Assembly (NCBI RefSeq): GCF_034262375.1
Contig: NZ_CP139558.1
Span: 3,348,001-3,412,000 of the forward strand
Length of the DNA stretch: 64,000 nt
Direction of reading: 5' to 3'
Origin: Mucilaginibacter sabulilitoris
Lineage (GTDB): Bacteria; Bacteroidota; Bacteroidia; Sphingobacteriales; Sphingobacteriaceae
The position numbers were made by a program, and so were the translations under genes. Below the pieces are notes generated by a model. That model was not told the DNA's origin. It did not search any database and saw nothing but the letters and a program-made list of their open reading frames with translations. This document shows positions 35,506 through 43,984 of the stretch, piece after piece (the first letter of the stretch is position 1; every line of letters begins with the position of its first letter).

Positions 35506-36198
35506 ATGAGTGTTATTTTACAAATAGAAACCGCGACTACTTCCTGTTCTGTAGCATTGGCCATTGATGGTACTGTTGCTGCTTTTAAACAGGTAAATGA
35601 GCGGAATATACACGCAGAAGTGATTACATTGTTTATTGATGAGTTGTTAAACACAGCTGGTTTAACTTATAATGATCTCGATGCAATTGCCGTTAGTTGC
35701 GGGCCAGGTTCATATACAGGGCTGCGTATAGGTGTATCGACCGCCAAAGGCTTGTGTTTTGCCCTTGATAAACCCCTTATTGCCATTGAAACCCTGGAGG
35801 CTATGGCTTATGGAATACTTAGTGATAAAGCAATAGCGATAAATAGTAATACGCTTTTATGCCCGATGATTGATGCCCGGCGTATGGAGGTTTACTGTGC
35901 CTTGTTTAATCATGAAGGTGTAATGGTGAGGCCTACCGCTGCAGATATTATTGATGATCATAGTTTCAGTGAGTTTCTGAACAATCACAAAATCCTGTTT
36001 TTTGGCGATGGCGCCGATAAGTGCGAAACTGTGCTGGGATCAAATAATAATGCTCAATTCTTGCCGGCTTTTGTTAATTCTGCAGTGCACTTAACTCAAA
36101 GAGCGGTAGAAAAGTTTAATAATAAGGAATTTGAGGATGTGGCTTATTTTGAACCTTATTATCTCAAAGATTTTATAGCCGGGAAAAAAGCTTTATAA
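35506..36198 (+). CDS. tsaB: tRNA threonylcarbamoyladenosine biosynthesis protein TsaB
   Basis: 230 residues from ATG 35506; an in-frame TTG at 35497 would add three residues but the ATG is preceded by an A-rich stretch and gives the family's normal start (MSVILQIETATTSCSVAL). The actin-like fold has SCGPGSYTGLRIGVSTAKGL at about 60-80, the strongest TsaB signature. TsaB is the non-catalytic partner of TsaD in making t6A37 of ANN-reading tRNAs. It converges with the gene at 36211 with a 12-bp gap. Confidence 0.94.
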   Translation: MSVILQIETATTSCSVALAIDGTVAAFKQVNERNIHAEVITLFIDELLNTAGLTYNDLDAIAVSCGPGSYTGLRIGVSTAKGLCFALDKPLIAIETLEAMAYGILSDKAIAINSNTLLCPMIDARRMEVYCALFNHEGVMVRPTAADIIDDHSFSEFLNNHKILFFGDGADKCETVLGSNNNAQFLPAFVNSAVHLTQRAVEKFNNKEFEDVAYFEPYYLKDFIAGKKAL

Positions 36199-36210
36199 GC
36201 GAAAATGAAA

Positions 36211-37662
36211 CTATCTGTCAGTTTTAAACAGGCGACCAAACAGGCGGCCAAAAAAGCCCTTTTCGCCCATGGGAATACTGCTGGCGTTCATAGGATGTTC
36301 TATTACATGACCAAACTTTAAGCTAAATCCCAAATACAGATCTCCGCCGGAGTAATCGCCTTCATGCTGAATCTGGGCATCATTATGTAAAGAAGCTAAA
36401 GCAAATCTGCCCGTATTAATTAACCTGTCGGTGCCCACAAAGAACTCAACATTGGGAGATTTGACCATGAATTGAGTGCCGAGGTTAAAGAATTTCATAT
36501 CATCATAGCTGGTAGTAAGTGTGGCTGTAAATTTGCCAAACTGAAAATGGTTTACCAGCGCTCCTGTGAACCCGGCATAAAACAATTCTTTTGATGCTAT
36601 AAGTGTAGGCGTATATTTTAAATTATTGCCATCACCAAGCCAGTAGCTTTTTGTAGCGCTCAGCTCGGCACGGCCATTTATTGGTGTAGTGAATGATTGT
36701 ACAGTGCCGTTATTTTTTAATAATTTATGTGTCCGGTTGTACAAGGTATCCTCGCGGTGTGTGCTGGTTAAATCGTTAATAGGCTCACTATTATTAAAAT
36801 CATAAATGGCTGATCGTTTACTCCAATGAATAAAACCAAGGTCTTTTACGTTAGCCTGGATAGTTATACGATCGTCTGTTTTATATGATGCACCTAAACT
36901 TACGGCCGCCCCAGGATTCCGGAATGTTGGCAGATAATCGTGAGCTGTCATTTGACCAGGAATATAACTATCGTAATAACGGCCCCTCAGGTATAAAAGC
37001 GCCGTTGGTTGCGTTGGAACCTCTCTGTTAAAACTAATGTGCGATTCTACAATGTCAATTTGCTGGTATTGTATGCCCAATAAACCGCTTACTTTAAAAC
37101 CAAGTGCAAATTTATTATTAATGCGTTCGCGGTACGAAAAGCTTAGCTGATGATAAGCCTGAAAACGGTAGGTATCGTTAAATATATCGCTGTAACTATT
37201 AGCATGGAAGTTATTAACCCCGTTTAGCAAGGCAAGTGATTCGTCGGAAAAAAGGCCCCGGCTTTCTACTTTTGTTTGTGCTGAAAAGCCCATTTCTACA
37301 TCGCCATTAAGGCTGGTGAATACCTTAAACATAATTGAGTAGGCATTTACGTTTGCATTAAAATGGTTGTATTGTCCCTTCCCGATTTTTAATCCTTCTG
37401 TATCATAAAAGGCGGTTCTTGAAAATAGACGGCTTTTAAGTCCTGGTTGTATGTTTCCGGTTACATAGGTATTAGCATCAAAATTAGGTATTAAAAAGTT
37501 AAACGCATATTGTCTGCTCGAATCGGGTATAAATGACCTTTGCGATGGGTTTTCAAAGGAGTCATACAGAGTACCGGTATTGTACTGGGAAAACTGCTGG
37601 GCTGAAACAGATAAAGAAAAGAAAAAGAATAATAAACAGAAAACAATATATATCTTATTCAT
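36211..37662 (-). CDS. DUF5723-type outer-membrane protein
   Basis: 483 residues from ATG 37662 (MNKIYIVFCLLFFFFSLSVS, then AQQFSQYN); an in-frame start 15 bp upstream is less likely because it puts charge before the signal peptide. After the signal there is alternating polar/hydrophobic sequence rich in aromatic residues throughout, as in a beta-barrel: FNFLIPNFDANTYVTGNIQP, then AYHQLSFSYRERINNKFALG, VSLGASYKTDDRITIQANVK, and a closing strand LYLGFSLKFGHVIEH. This matches the DUF5723 family of Bacteroidota, function unknown. It is preceded by the 530-residue gene on the same strand. Confidence 0.78.
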   Translation of the reverse strand: MNKIYIVFCLLFFFFSLSVSAQQFSQYNTGTLYDSFENPSQRSFIPDSSRQYAFNFLIPNFDANTYVTGNIQPGLKSRLFSRTAFYDTEGLKIGKGQYNHFNANVNAYSIMFKVFTSLNGDVEMGFSAQTKVESRGLFSDESLALLNGVNNFHANSYSDIFNDTYRFQAYHQLSFSYRERINNKFALGFKVSGLLGIQYQQIDIVESHISFNREVPTQPTALLYLRGRYYDSYIPGQMTAHDYLPTFRNPGAAVSLGASYKTDDRITIQANVKDLGFIHWSKRSAIYDFNNSEPINDLTSTHREDTLYNRTHKLLKNNGTVQSFTTPINGRAELSATKSYWLGDGNNLKYTPTLIASKELFYAGFTGALVNHFQFGKFTATLTTSYDDMKFFNLGTQFMVKSPNVEFFVGTDRLINTGRFALASLHNDAQIQHEGDYSGGDLYLGFSLKFGHVIEHPMNASSIPMGEKGFFGRLFGRLFKTDR

Positions 37663-37803
37663 ACAATATTTCACCAAGCCTCAATTCTGTATTTGCCCTA
37701 AAGATAAACTTCAAAATTGATTATCGGCAAATAATCGGCATATAATATTTTGATGTTAACGTATTTAAGCCTTTATGGTTGTGAAATAAGTTAATTAAAT
37801 TTT

Positions 37804-39396
37804 TTATTTTTTTATGTCCGTGGTGTCGGTGCTGTTAAGGCGCATGCAAAAATTGGTATAAAAATTTTTGTCAGATGCGGTAAGTTGATATGAAGCCGCG
37901 TAAAAATTTTTCCAGCCGGGGTTTGAGTTTTCAAGGGCATCATAGAAAGTATCTTTAAGATCCCTTTTTAATATAGGTTGCGCGTTTTTGAAATTGATAA
38001 AAAAAGCAACGCTGCTTCTTTCAGCCAGCAGATTGTCAAACTGGTTATACTGGTCAATTTTGTTTATGAATTTTCGATTATAATAAGTATCAGTATAACT
38101 TGTCAGTTCAGATTCTGTAGTTGCCAGTATCAGATAATTATCAAAAATCTTAAAATAGGGCTTGCGGAAAATGCTGAAAGCATCGCCCAACAAGTAAAAC
38201 GGAACTTTGCTATAATTAAACTGGCCTACATTATCATTAATCATAGTACTGATGTTTCTCATCAGGGGTAATAGCTTTGAGCCATCTTTAACCGCAATAA
38301 TGGCATATTTTTCCTGGTACCGGGTAGTTACCACGGCAAATTCGTTACCCAGCAAATGTTCAAATTCAGGTTTTAAAAATAACCCCGTCTCAGCCTTTAT
38401 TTTGCTGAATAATTGATCCTTTTCATTACTAATGCCAGCCTTAATATGCCATTGCGTAAGGTCAGCAGAGAACTTACTGGCATCCGAGATAGCGAAATTC
38501 AGGCTGTAAGCTGTAGTAGATGGGAAGATTTCTTTTAAGTGGTTAGCTACCGGCTGCTGGGCTGCAAACAGGTTAAGATAGCTGGCCACGTGGTTATGCT
38601 GTAAATTGGTAAAGCCATTAAACATTAAAGCATCATTTTTATAGTTTAAACTTAAAGCGGCCAGGGCAGGCAACAGATTAAAGCTTTTAAAAATGTCGGT
38701 ATTTTTGTTTTTAAACAGCTGATCAAACAATGGGGTAAGCTGACTATAATTGAGATACAGGTTAGCCAATGAATTAGCATTCTGTTGCTCAGGTAGCGGA
38801 ATAAATACATTCCTGTTTTTATCATCGCGGTATAATATACTTTGGGCTATCAGATCTTTCGAAAAACTGCCTGCGAATATATTATCTTCTTTTTGTGTAA
38901 TATAAAAGTGTTTATTAATGGCCTTGATTAAAACATCATACTCAAGTCCAATGTTGTTTCGAACAGGCGTTATCAATAAGCCGCTATTCGGCTGAGTGTT
39001 TAAACCGGTAAAAGCGTCAATTTTAAAGCCGCTTGTAGCAGTAGTGGTTATCAATAAATTGATATTGTCACTGCTTGAGGGATGTACGGATATGAAAATA
39101 TTTTGCTCGTTAAAAAACTGGTCAAGCCGGGGTGAAGCAAGCAGTAATTTTCGTAGTGTATCAAGCTCGGCCAGTTTATCTTTGCCCATAACAGCGCTCA
39201 GCAACTGGCTGCCTTTAAAAATATCATAAAAGCCCTTTTCGTTATTAAATTCAAATACAGCTACAGCATTATCAGGAATGGTGCGCATAACCTGGCTGGT
39301 ACGCACCCCGGGCGGGCTTAAATTTTTAAAATAAACAACCGTTATTGCTACAGTGGCGGCAAGTAAAATTAAGGTGGTAACTATCAGTCGTTTCAT
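37804..39396 (-). CDS. Membrane-anchored envelope protein of unknown function
   Basis: 530 residues. One N-terminal membrane segment (LIVTTLILLAATVAITVVYF) anchors a large soluble part, most likely periplasmic because no other helix follows. Visible segments include NAVAVFEFNNEKGFYDIFKG, LLGNEFAVVTTRYQEKYAII and LAERSSVAFFINFKNAQPIL; the overall pattern resembles DUF3352-like proteins found in many bacteria, but I cannot assign a family. It lies 126 bp upstream of the DUF5723 gene on the same strand and is probably co-transcribed with it. Confidence 0.68.
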   Translation of the reverse strand: MKRLIVTTLILLAATVAITVVYFKNLSPPGVRTSQVMRTIPDNAVAVFEFNNEKGFYDIFKGSQLLSAVMGKDKLAELDTLRKLLLASPRLDQFFNEQNIFISVHPSSSDNINLLITTTATSGFKIDAFTGLNTQPNSGLLITPVRNNIGLEYDVLIKAINKHFYITQKEDNIFAGSFSKDLIAQSILYRDDKNRNVFIPLPEQQNANSLANLYLNYSQLTPLFDQLFKNKNTDIFKSFNLLPALAALSLNYKNDALMFNGFTNLQHNHVASYLNLFAAQQPVANHLKEIFPSTTAYSLNFAISDASKFSADLTQWHIKAGISNEKDQLFSKIKAETGLFLKPEFEHLLGNEFAVVTTRYQEKYAIIAVKDGSKLLPLMRNISTMINDNVGQFNYSKVPFYLLGDAFSIFRKPYFKIFDNYLILATTESELTSYTDTYYNRKFINKIDQYNQFDNLLAERSSVAFFINFKNAQPILKRDLKDTFYDALENSNPGWKNFYAASYQLTASDKNFYTNFCMRLNSTDTTDIKK

Positions 39397-39481
39397 TGCG
39401 GTTTGCCTTACAAAGATAGAATTTTACCCTGCGGCTTTAAAGTAATACTTTCAATTGGTTAACTTAGCTTTTTATATCTGC

Positions 39482-39868
39482 ATGAACAAACAAATAATTA
39501 TTACGGCTTCGCTTTTTGGTATGCTGGCCGTTATTACCGGGGCTTTTGGTGCACATGGTTTAAAGGCCTTATTGCCAGATAGTCAGCTCGAAGTATGGCA
39601 CACTGCGGTACAGTATAATTTTTACCATGTATTTGCATTGCTGTTCCTTTCAACCTTTGCACGGTTTAAAAACAGGTTAATCACATTATCGTATTACTTC
39701 TTTACTTTCGGCATTGTATGCTTTTCGGGCTCATTGTACCTGTTGTCATGTCGCAGCATATTAGGCTGGGACTGGCTGCTTGCCTTAGGGCCAATAACAC
39801 CCTTAGGTGGTTTGTTGTTTATTTTAGGCTGGCTCATGCTGGCACTTGCCGCTTTTCGGAATAAATAG
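39482..39868 (+). CDS. DUF423 membrane protein (YgdD-like)
   Basis: 128 residues from ATG 39482 (MNKQIIITASLFGMLAVITG); the frame is open back to 39455 but the upstream residues do not fit the family. The hallmark GAFGAHGLK and WHTAVQYNFYHVFALL are present, with four membrane helices and the end ITPLGGLLFILGWLMLALAA. It is a widespread small inner-membrane protein of unknown role. Confidence 0.9.
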   Translation: MNKQIIITASLFGMLAVITGAFGAHGLKALLPDSQLEVWHTAVQYNFYHVFALLFLSTFARFKNRLITLSYYFFTFGIVCFSGSLYLLSCRSILGWDWLLALGPITPLGGLLFILGWLMLALAAFRNK

Positions 39869-39896
39869 TGAGTAGTGAATAAAAATGCCCGGCAAT

Positions 39897-39921
39897 TTAG
39901 AGTTTAGAAATTAGAGTTTAG
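39897..39921. repeat. Tandem TTAGAGTTTAG words before priA
   Basis: TTAGAGTTTAG occurs at 39897-39907 and again at 39911-39921, a 14-bp period, in the 68-bp gap between DUF423 and priA. It is short and simple, and may have no role. Confidence 0.35.
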
Positions 39922-39936
39922 GATTTATAATTTAAG

Positions 39937-42426
39937 ATGTTAGAATTTGCTGAAATTGAACATACCGATCGTGAAACGCTTTTTGCCGAAGTGATTTTAC
40001 CGCTCGCAATTTCAAAAAATTATACATACCGGGTTCCTTATGATCAAAATGCAGCTATAGCTGTTGGCAAAAGGGTAGTGGTACAGTTTGGCAAAAGTAA
40101 GCTGTATACTGCCATTGTTAAGGAGATCAATAATCTGGCTCCAGAAAAGTATGAAGCTAAATACATTATTGAGATACTGGACGACCGACCTGTTGTAACC
40201 CCGCATCAGCTGCATTTTTGGCAATGGCTGGCCGATTATTACATGTGTAATATTGGTGAAGTGATGAACGCGGCACTGCCCGCGGCCTTGAAGCTGGCCA
40301 GCGAAACCCGTATTGTGCTCAATAAAGAATACGAAATTGACCGTTCCATATTGCATGATAAGGAATTCCTGATTGTTGAAGCGCTTGATATACAGCCGGA
40401 GTTAACCGTGAGCGATATAGCTAAGCTGCTTGGGCAAAAAACGGTAATGCCTATTCTGAAACTGATGTTTGAAAAAAACATCATTCATATATCTGAGGAG
40501 GTAAGCGAGCGCTACAAACCCCGCAAACGTACTTTTATTACGCTTAATCCGGTTTATAATAATCCTGACAATTTACGTGAGCTTTTCCCGATCCTGGAGA
40601 AGCGCGCCCCCAAACAGGCAGATGCGTTGTTGGCTTATATTAAACTGGCCCGGCATCAGAAAGCCATCACTAAAAATGAACTGATTGAAGAGAGCGGCGC
40701 CGGCGAATCGAGTATTAAATCACTTATTGAAAAGGAAATCCTTCTTGCCGAAGAAAAAAATGTAAGTCGTTTGCATTTTGAAGCCGAAGATGAGTTTAAC
40801 AATAATTTTGAACTGAGCGAACAACAAACCGAGGTGCTGCAAAGTATCCGCAATCAGTTTAAGGAGAAAGATGTGGTACTGTTACACGGCGTTACCTCAT
40901 CGGGTAAAACACAGGTTTACATCAGGCTCATTGAAGAAATGATGCGTAACGACCGCCAGGTGCTTTACCTGCTGCCCGAAATTGCGTTAACCACCCATAT
41001 TATTGAGCGGTTGCGTATGTATTTCGGCTCCGACATCGGGGTTTACCATTCCCGTTTTAATGATAATGAGCGGGTTGAGGTTTGGCAAAAAGTATTGAAT
41101 AATGATTATAAAGTGATCCTGGGTGCACGATCATCGGTGTTTTTGCCTTTTAATGATCTTGGGCTTATTGTTGTGGATGAAGAGCATGAAACATCCTACA
41201 AACAATTTGACCCTGCCCCGCGCTATAATGCCCGTGACGCAGCCATTTTTTTGGCTAACATGCACCAAGGGAAGGTATTACTGGGGTCGGCTACACCATC
41301 TTTTGAAAGTTTTTTTAATGCCCGTACAGGTAAATATGGGTTTGCCGAACTGGCCGAACGCTATGGCGGAGTATTACTGCCTGAAGTAGAGGTGGTGAGC
41401 ATTAGTCATGAAACAAAACAAAAAACCATACAATCGCACTTTACCAGTGTGTTGATGGAGGGAATAAAACAAACCCTTGCTAATAAAGAGCAGGTGATAT
41501 TGTTTCAAAATCGCCGTGGCTATGCCCCAATACTGATGTGTAAAATATGCGCTTACACACCTAAGTGCATCAATTGCGATGTGAGCCTTACTTATCATAA
41601 AAGTAGCGGCAAACTGCATTGCCATTATTGTGGTTACAGGGAAGATTCGCCATCTATCTGCCCCGCCTGCGGATCAACGCATTTGGAATATAAAGGCTTT
41701 GGTACCGAAAAAATTGAAGACGAGCTCAGTATGCTGTTGCCCGATGCCCGTATTGCCCGTATGGACCTGGACACCACACGCGCCCGTAATTCGCTGCAAA
41801 CCATACTCAATAACCTCGAGGAAAAAAAGATTGACATATTGGTGGGTACACAAATGGTAGCCAAAGGACTCGATTTTTCTGACGTTACCCTCATCGGCAT
41901 CATTAATGCGGATAGTCTGCTGAAGTTTCCGGATTACCGAGCCAATGAGCGAAGCTTTCAGATGCTGGCACAAGTAAGCGGCAGGGCCGGCCGCAGGGGT
42001 AAACAAGGTAAAGTAGTTATCCAAACTTATGATCCTTACCACAGAGTAATAAAGCAGGTAATTGCAAACGACTATAACGACTTGTATTTTACTGAAATGG
42101 AAGAGCGTAAAAGTTTTAAATACCCGCCGTTTTACCGCATCATCAACCTGGATATTAAGCATAAGGATCCCGAAGTGTTATATAACCAGGCGAATTATCT
42201 TGGCAATGAGTTGCGCAAACACTTTGGCGAGCGTGTAATTGGTCCGGAGTCACCGCTTATTAGCCGGATACGTAATTATTACATCAAATCTATCATGCTC
42301 AAATTTGAAAAGGATGGCATATCCATTGTGAAAGCCAAGGCTATTCTAAAAGATGTGATTGTACAGTTCCAAACAACAAAACTCAGCAAAGGGTGCATCA
42401 TACAGCCCGATGTAGATCCTTATTAA
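39937..42426 (+). CDS. priA: Primosomal protein N' (replication restart helicase)
   Basis: 829 residues, normal length. The N-terminal DNA-binding part (about 15-115, LFAEVILPLAISKNYTYRVP) is followed by a helicase core with Walker A HGVTSSGKTQVY, the DEEH box (LIVVDEEHETSYKQF) and TPSFESFFNA. A zinc-binding insert carries eight Cys (CKICAYTPKCINCD, then CHYCGY and CPACGS). Motifs V/VI appear as GTQMVAKGLDF and QVSGRAGRRGK. PriA reloads the replisome at stalled forks. Confidence 0.96.
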   Translation: MLEFAEIEHTDRETLFAEVILPLAISKNYTYRVPYDQNAAIAVGKRVVVQFGKSKLYTAIVKEINNLAPEKYEAKYIIEILDDRPVVTPHQLHFWQWLADYYMCNIGEVMNAALPAALKLASETRIVLNKEYEIDRSILHDKEFLIVEALDIQPELTVSDIAKLLGQKTVMPILKLMFEKNIIHISEEVSERYKPRKRTFITLNPVYNNPDNLRELFPILEKRAPKQADALLAYIKLARHQKAITKNELIEESGAGESSIKSLIEKEILLAEEKNVSRLHFEAEDEFNNNFELSEQQTEVLQSIRNQFKEKDVVLLHGVTSSGKTQVYIRLIEEMMRNDRQVLYLLPEIALTTHIIERLRMYFGSDIGVYHSRFNDNERVEVWQKVLNNDYKVILGARSSVFLPFNDLGLIVVDEEHETSYKQFDPAPRYNARDAAIFLANMHQGKVLLGSATPSFESFFNARTGKYGFAELAERYGGVLLPEVEVVSISHETKQKTIQSHFTSVLMEGIKQTLANKEQVILFQNRRGYAPILMCKICAYTPKCINCDVSLTYHKSSGKLHCHYCGYREDSPSICPACGSTHLEYKGFGTEKIEDELSMLLPDARIARMDLDTTRARNSLQTILNNLEEKKIDILVGTQMVAKGLDFSDVTLIGIINADSLLKFPDYRANERSFQMLAQVSGRAGRRGKQGKVVIQTYDPYHRVIKQVIANDYNDLYFTEMEERKSFKYPPFYRIINLDIKHKDPEVLYNQANYLGNELRKHFGERVIGPESPLISRIRNYYIKSIMLKFEKDGISIVKAKAILKDVIVQFQTTKLSKGCIIQPDVDPY

Positions 42427-42442
42427 GAGGGTATTCTCCGGC

Positions 42443-42555
42443 GCGTCATTGCGAGGTACGAAGCAATCTCTACATAGGCAGATCACAAATTGAAGTTTGG
42501 TTCTAATCAACCGCTCTGTATAGCATAAAGATTGCTTCGTACCTCGCAATGACGC
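42443..42555. repeat. Intergenic element with perfect 27-bp inverted repeats
   Basis: The left arm (42443-42469) contains CATTGCGAGGTACGAAGC and ends AATCT; the right arm (42529-42555) is its exact reverse complement. They enclose 59 bp. Sequences of the type CATTGCGAGG..CGAAGCAATC are common dispersed intergenic repeats in Bacteroidota genomes. Here the element lies between priA and pcm, both on the plus strand, and if transcribed it would fold into a long hairpin. Confidence 0.85.
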
Positions 42556-42674
42556 ATGTTTTTATATGATGTTAATCATGTGAATTTTTTTATCAGCTAA
42601 CACATAATGAATTACCGATTGCAACGTTATTAAGCCCTTTAAATGCTGAAATTACTGCTAACTTTGCCATGTAA

Positions 42675-43334
42675 ATGGCGTATAAATACATTGATAATTA
42701 CCGCGAGAAAGGTGCCCGCAAACAATTAGTTGACATCCTGAGAAAAAAAGGTATCCAGGATGAGGAAATATTATTGGCCATTGGCAAAGTACCGCGCCAT
42801 TATTTTTTTGACGAAACATTCTGGAACCAGGCATATCGCGATATTGCTTTTCCTATAGGCGAGGGGCAAACTATATCTCAACCCTACACTGTTGCCTATC
42901 AAACCGAACTATTGCATATCCGTAAAGGCGATAAGGTACTGGAAATTGGTACCGGCTCGGGTTACCAAACCTGCATTTTAATGGAACTCGGTGCTACGGT
43001 TTATACCATTGAAAGGCAGGAAAAACTATATCAGCGCACTAAATATATCCTCCCCGAAAAAATGGGATATAAGCCTCACTTTTTTTGCGGAGATGGTTCT
43101 ATCGGTAAAGCCGAATATGCTCCTTACGATAAAATTATTGTAACAGCCGGAGCACCTACCGTGCCCGATGTGTTGTTAAAACAATTAAAAATTGGCGGTA
43201 TACTGGTTATTCCGGTGGGCGACGAGGAAACCCAAAAAATGGTCACCGTGCTAAAGGTTGGCGAGCACGACTATGAAAAAATAGTACTGGATACTTTCAG
43301 GTTTGTTCCGTTAGTGGGGGATAAGGCTTGGTGA
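42675..43334 (+). CDS. pcm: Protein-L-isoaspartate O-methyltransferase
   Basis: 219 residues. It uses S-adenosylmethionine to methylate damaged isoaspartyl residues and so start their repair. The family entry motif is YFFDETFWNQAYRDIAFPIG, then GEGQTISQPYTVAYQTEL; the SAM site is VLEIGTGSGYQTCILMELGA with the acidic end TIERQEKLY; post-motif II is PYDKIIVTAGAPTVPDVLLK. Its stop TGA shares bases with repeat element B. Confidence 0.94.
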   Translation: MAYKYIDNYREKGARKQLVDILRKKGIQDEEILLAIGKVPRHYFFDETFWNQAYRDIAFPIGEGQTISQPYTVAYQTELLHIRKGDKVLEIGTGSGYQTCILMELGATVYTIERQEKLYQRTKYILPEKMGYKPHFFCGDGSIGKAEYAPYDKIIVTAGAPTVPDVLLKQLKIGGILVIPVGDEETQKMVTVLKVGEHDYEKIVLDTFRFVPLVGDKAW

Positions 43335-43456
43335 GCCCCCCGGCCCCCTAAAGGGGGAGCTAAAAAACTAAAACGACCTGCTTTTATAAAGCAGGTCGTT
43401 TTAGTTTTAGGCAAATTTGCTAATCAAAAGCTCCCCCTTTAGGGGGCTGGGGGGCC
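43334..43456. repeat. Convergent-gene repeat element, copy B
   Basis: Outer arms at 43334-43361 (AGCCCCCC..CCCCTAAAGGGGGAGCT) and 43429-43456 are near-perfect inverted repeats. The core holds a perfect 20-bp stem with a 3-base loop (43365-43384 and 43388-43407; CTAAAACGACCTGC on one side). It reaches from the pcm stop to the smpB stop with nothing left over. See copies A (31213) and C (47131). Confidence 0.88.
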
Positions 43457-43908
43457 TACCTTTTCATTGCCCGGTCCATTTCAACTTTGGTGTCGCGTTC
43501 TTTCATGGTTTCACGTTTGTCAAATGTCTTTTTACCTTGGGCCAAACCAATTTCCAGTTTGGCAAAGCCGCGTTCACTAATGAACAAGGCCAGCGGTACA
43601 ATGGTTAAGCCTTTTTCTTCGCCGCGGACAAGCAACTTTTTGAGTTCCTTTTTATTGAGCAGCAGCACGCGGTCGCGTTTCGCTTCGTGATTGTAAAACG
43701 ACCCAAAAGAATATTCAGATATATGCAGGTTGCGTACAAATAGCTGGTTGCTGATAAACGTGCAAAAGGCATCGTTAATGTTTGCTTTTCCCTCACGTAT
43801 GGACTTAATTTCGGTACCCAATAATTTAATACCGGCCACATATTTATCCAATATGTGGTACTCAAAATAAGCCTTCTTATTTTTTATATATATTTTATTT
43901 TCAATCAT
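43456..43908 (-). CDS. smpB: SsrA (tmRNA)-binding protein
   Basis: 150 residues. SmpB brings tmRNA to stalled ribosomes in trans-translation. The core is clear: YIKNKKAYFEYHILDKYVAG, IKLLGTEIKSIREGKANIND, and the basic tail (KTFDKRETMKERDTKVEMDR) that enters the decoding channel. I did not find an ssrA gene in the window. Confidence 0.96.
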   Translation of the reverse strand: MIENKIYIKNKKAYFEYHILDKYVAGIKLLGTEIKSIREGKANINDAFCTFISNQLFVRNLHISEYSFGSFYNHEAKRDRVLLLNKKELKKLLVRGEEKGLTIVPLALFISERGFAKLEIGLAQGKKTFDKRETMKERDTKVEMDRAMKR

Positions 43909-43984
43909 TACTCACAGTTGCTTTAACTGCAAACTTACACAAATTTCGTCTTCAAGTTTTGCAGCTTGCGTCGCTTTTAACAAG

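Noticed and set aside
41634..42162. Two overlapping antisense frames inside priA
   Set aside because: Both are shadows of the conserved helicase coding sequence.
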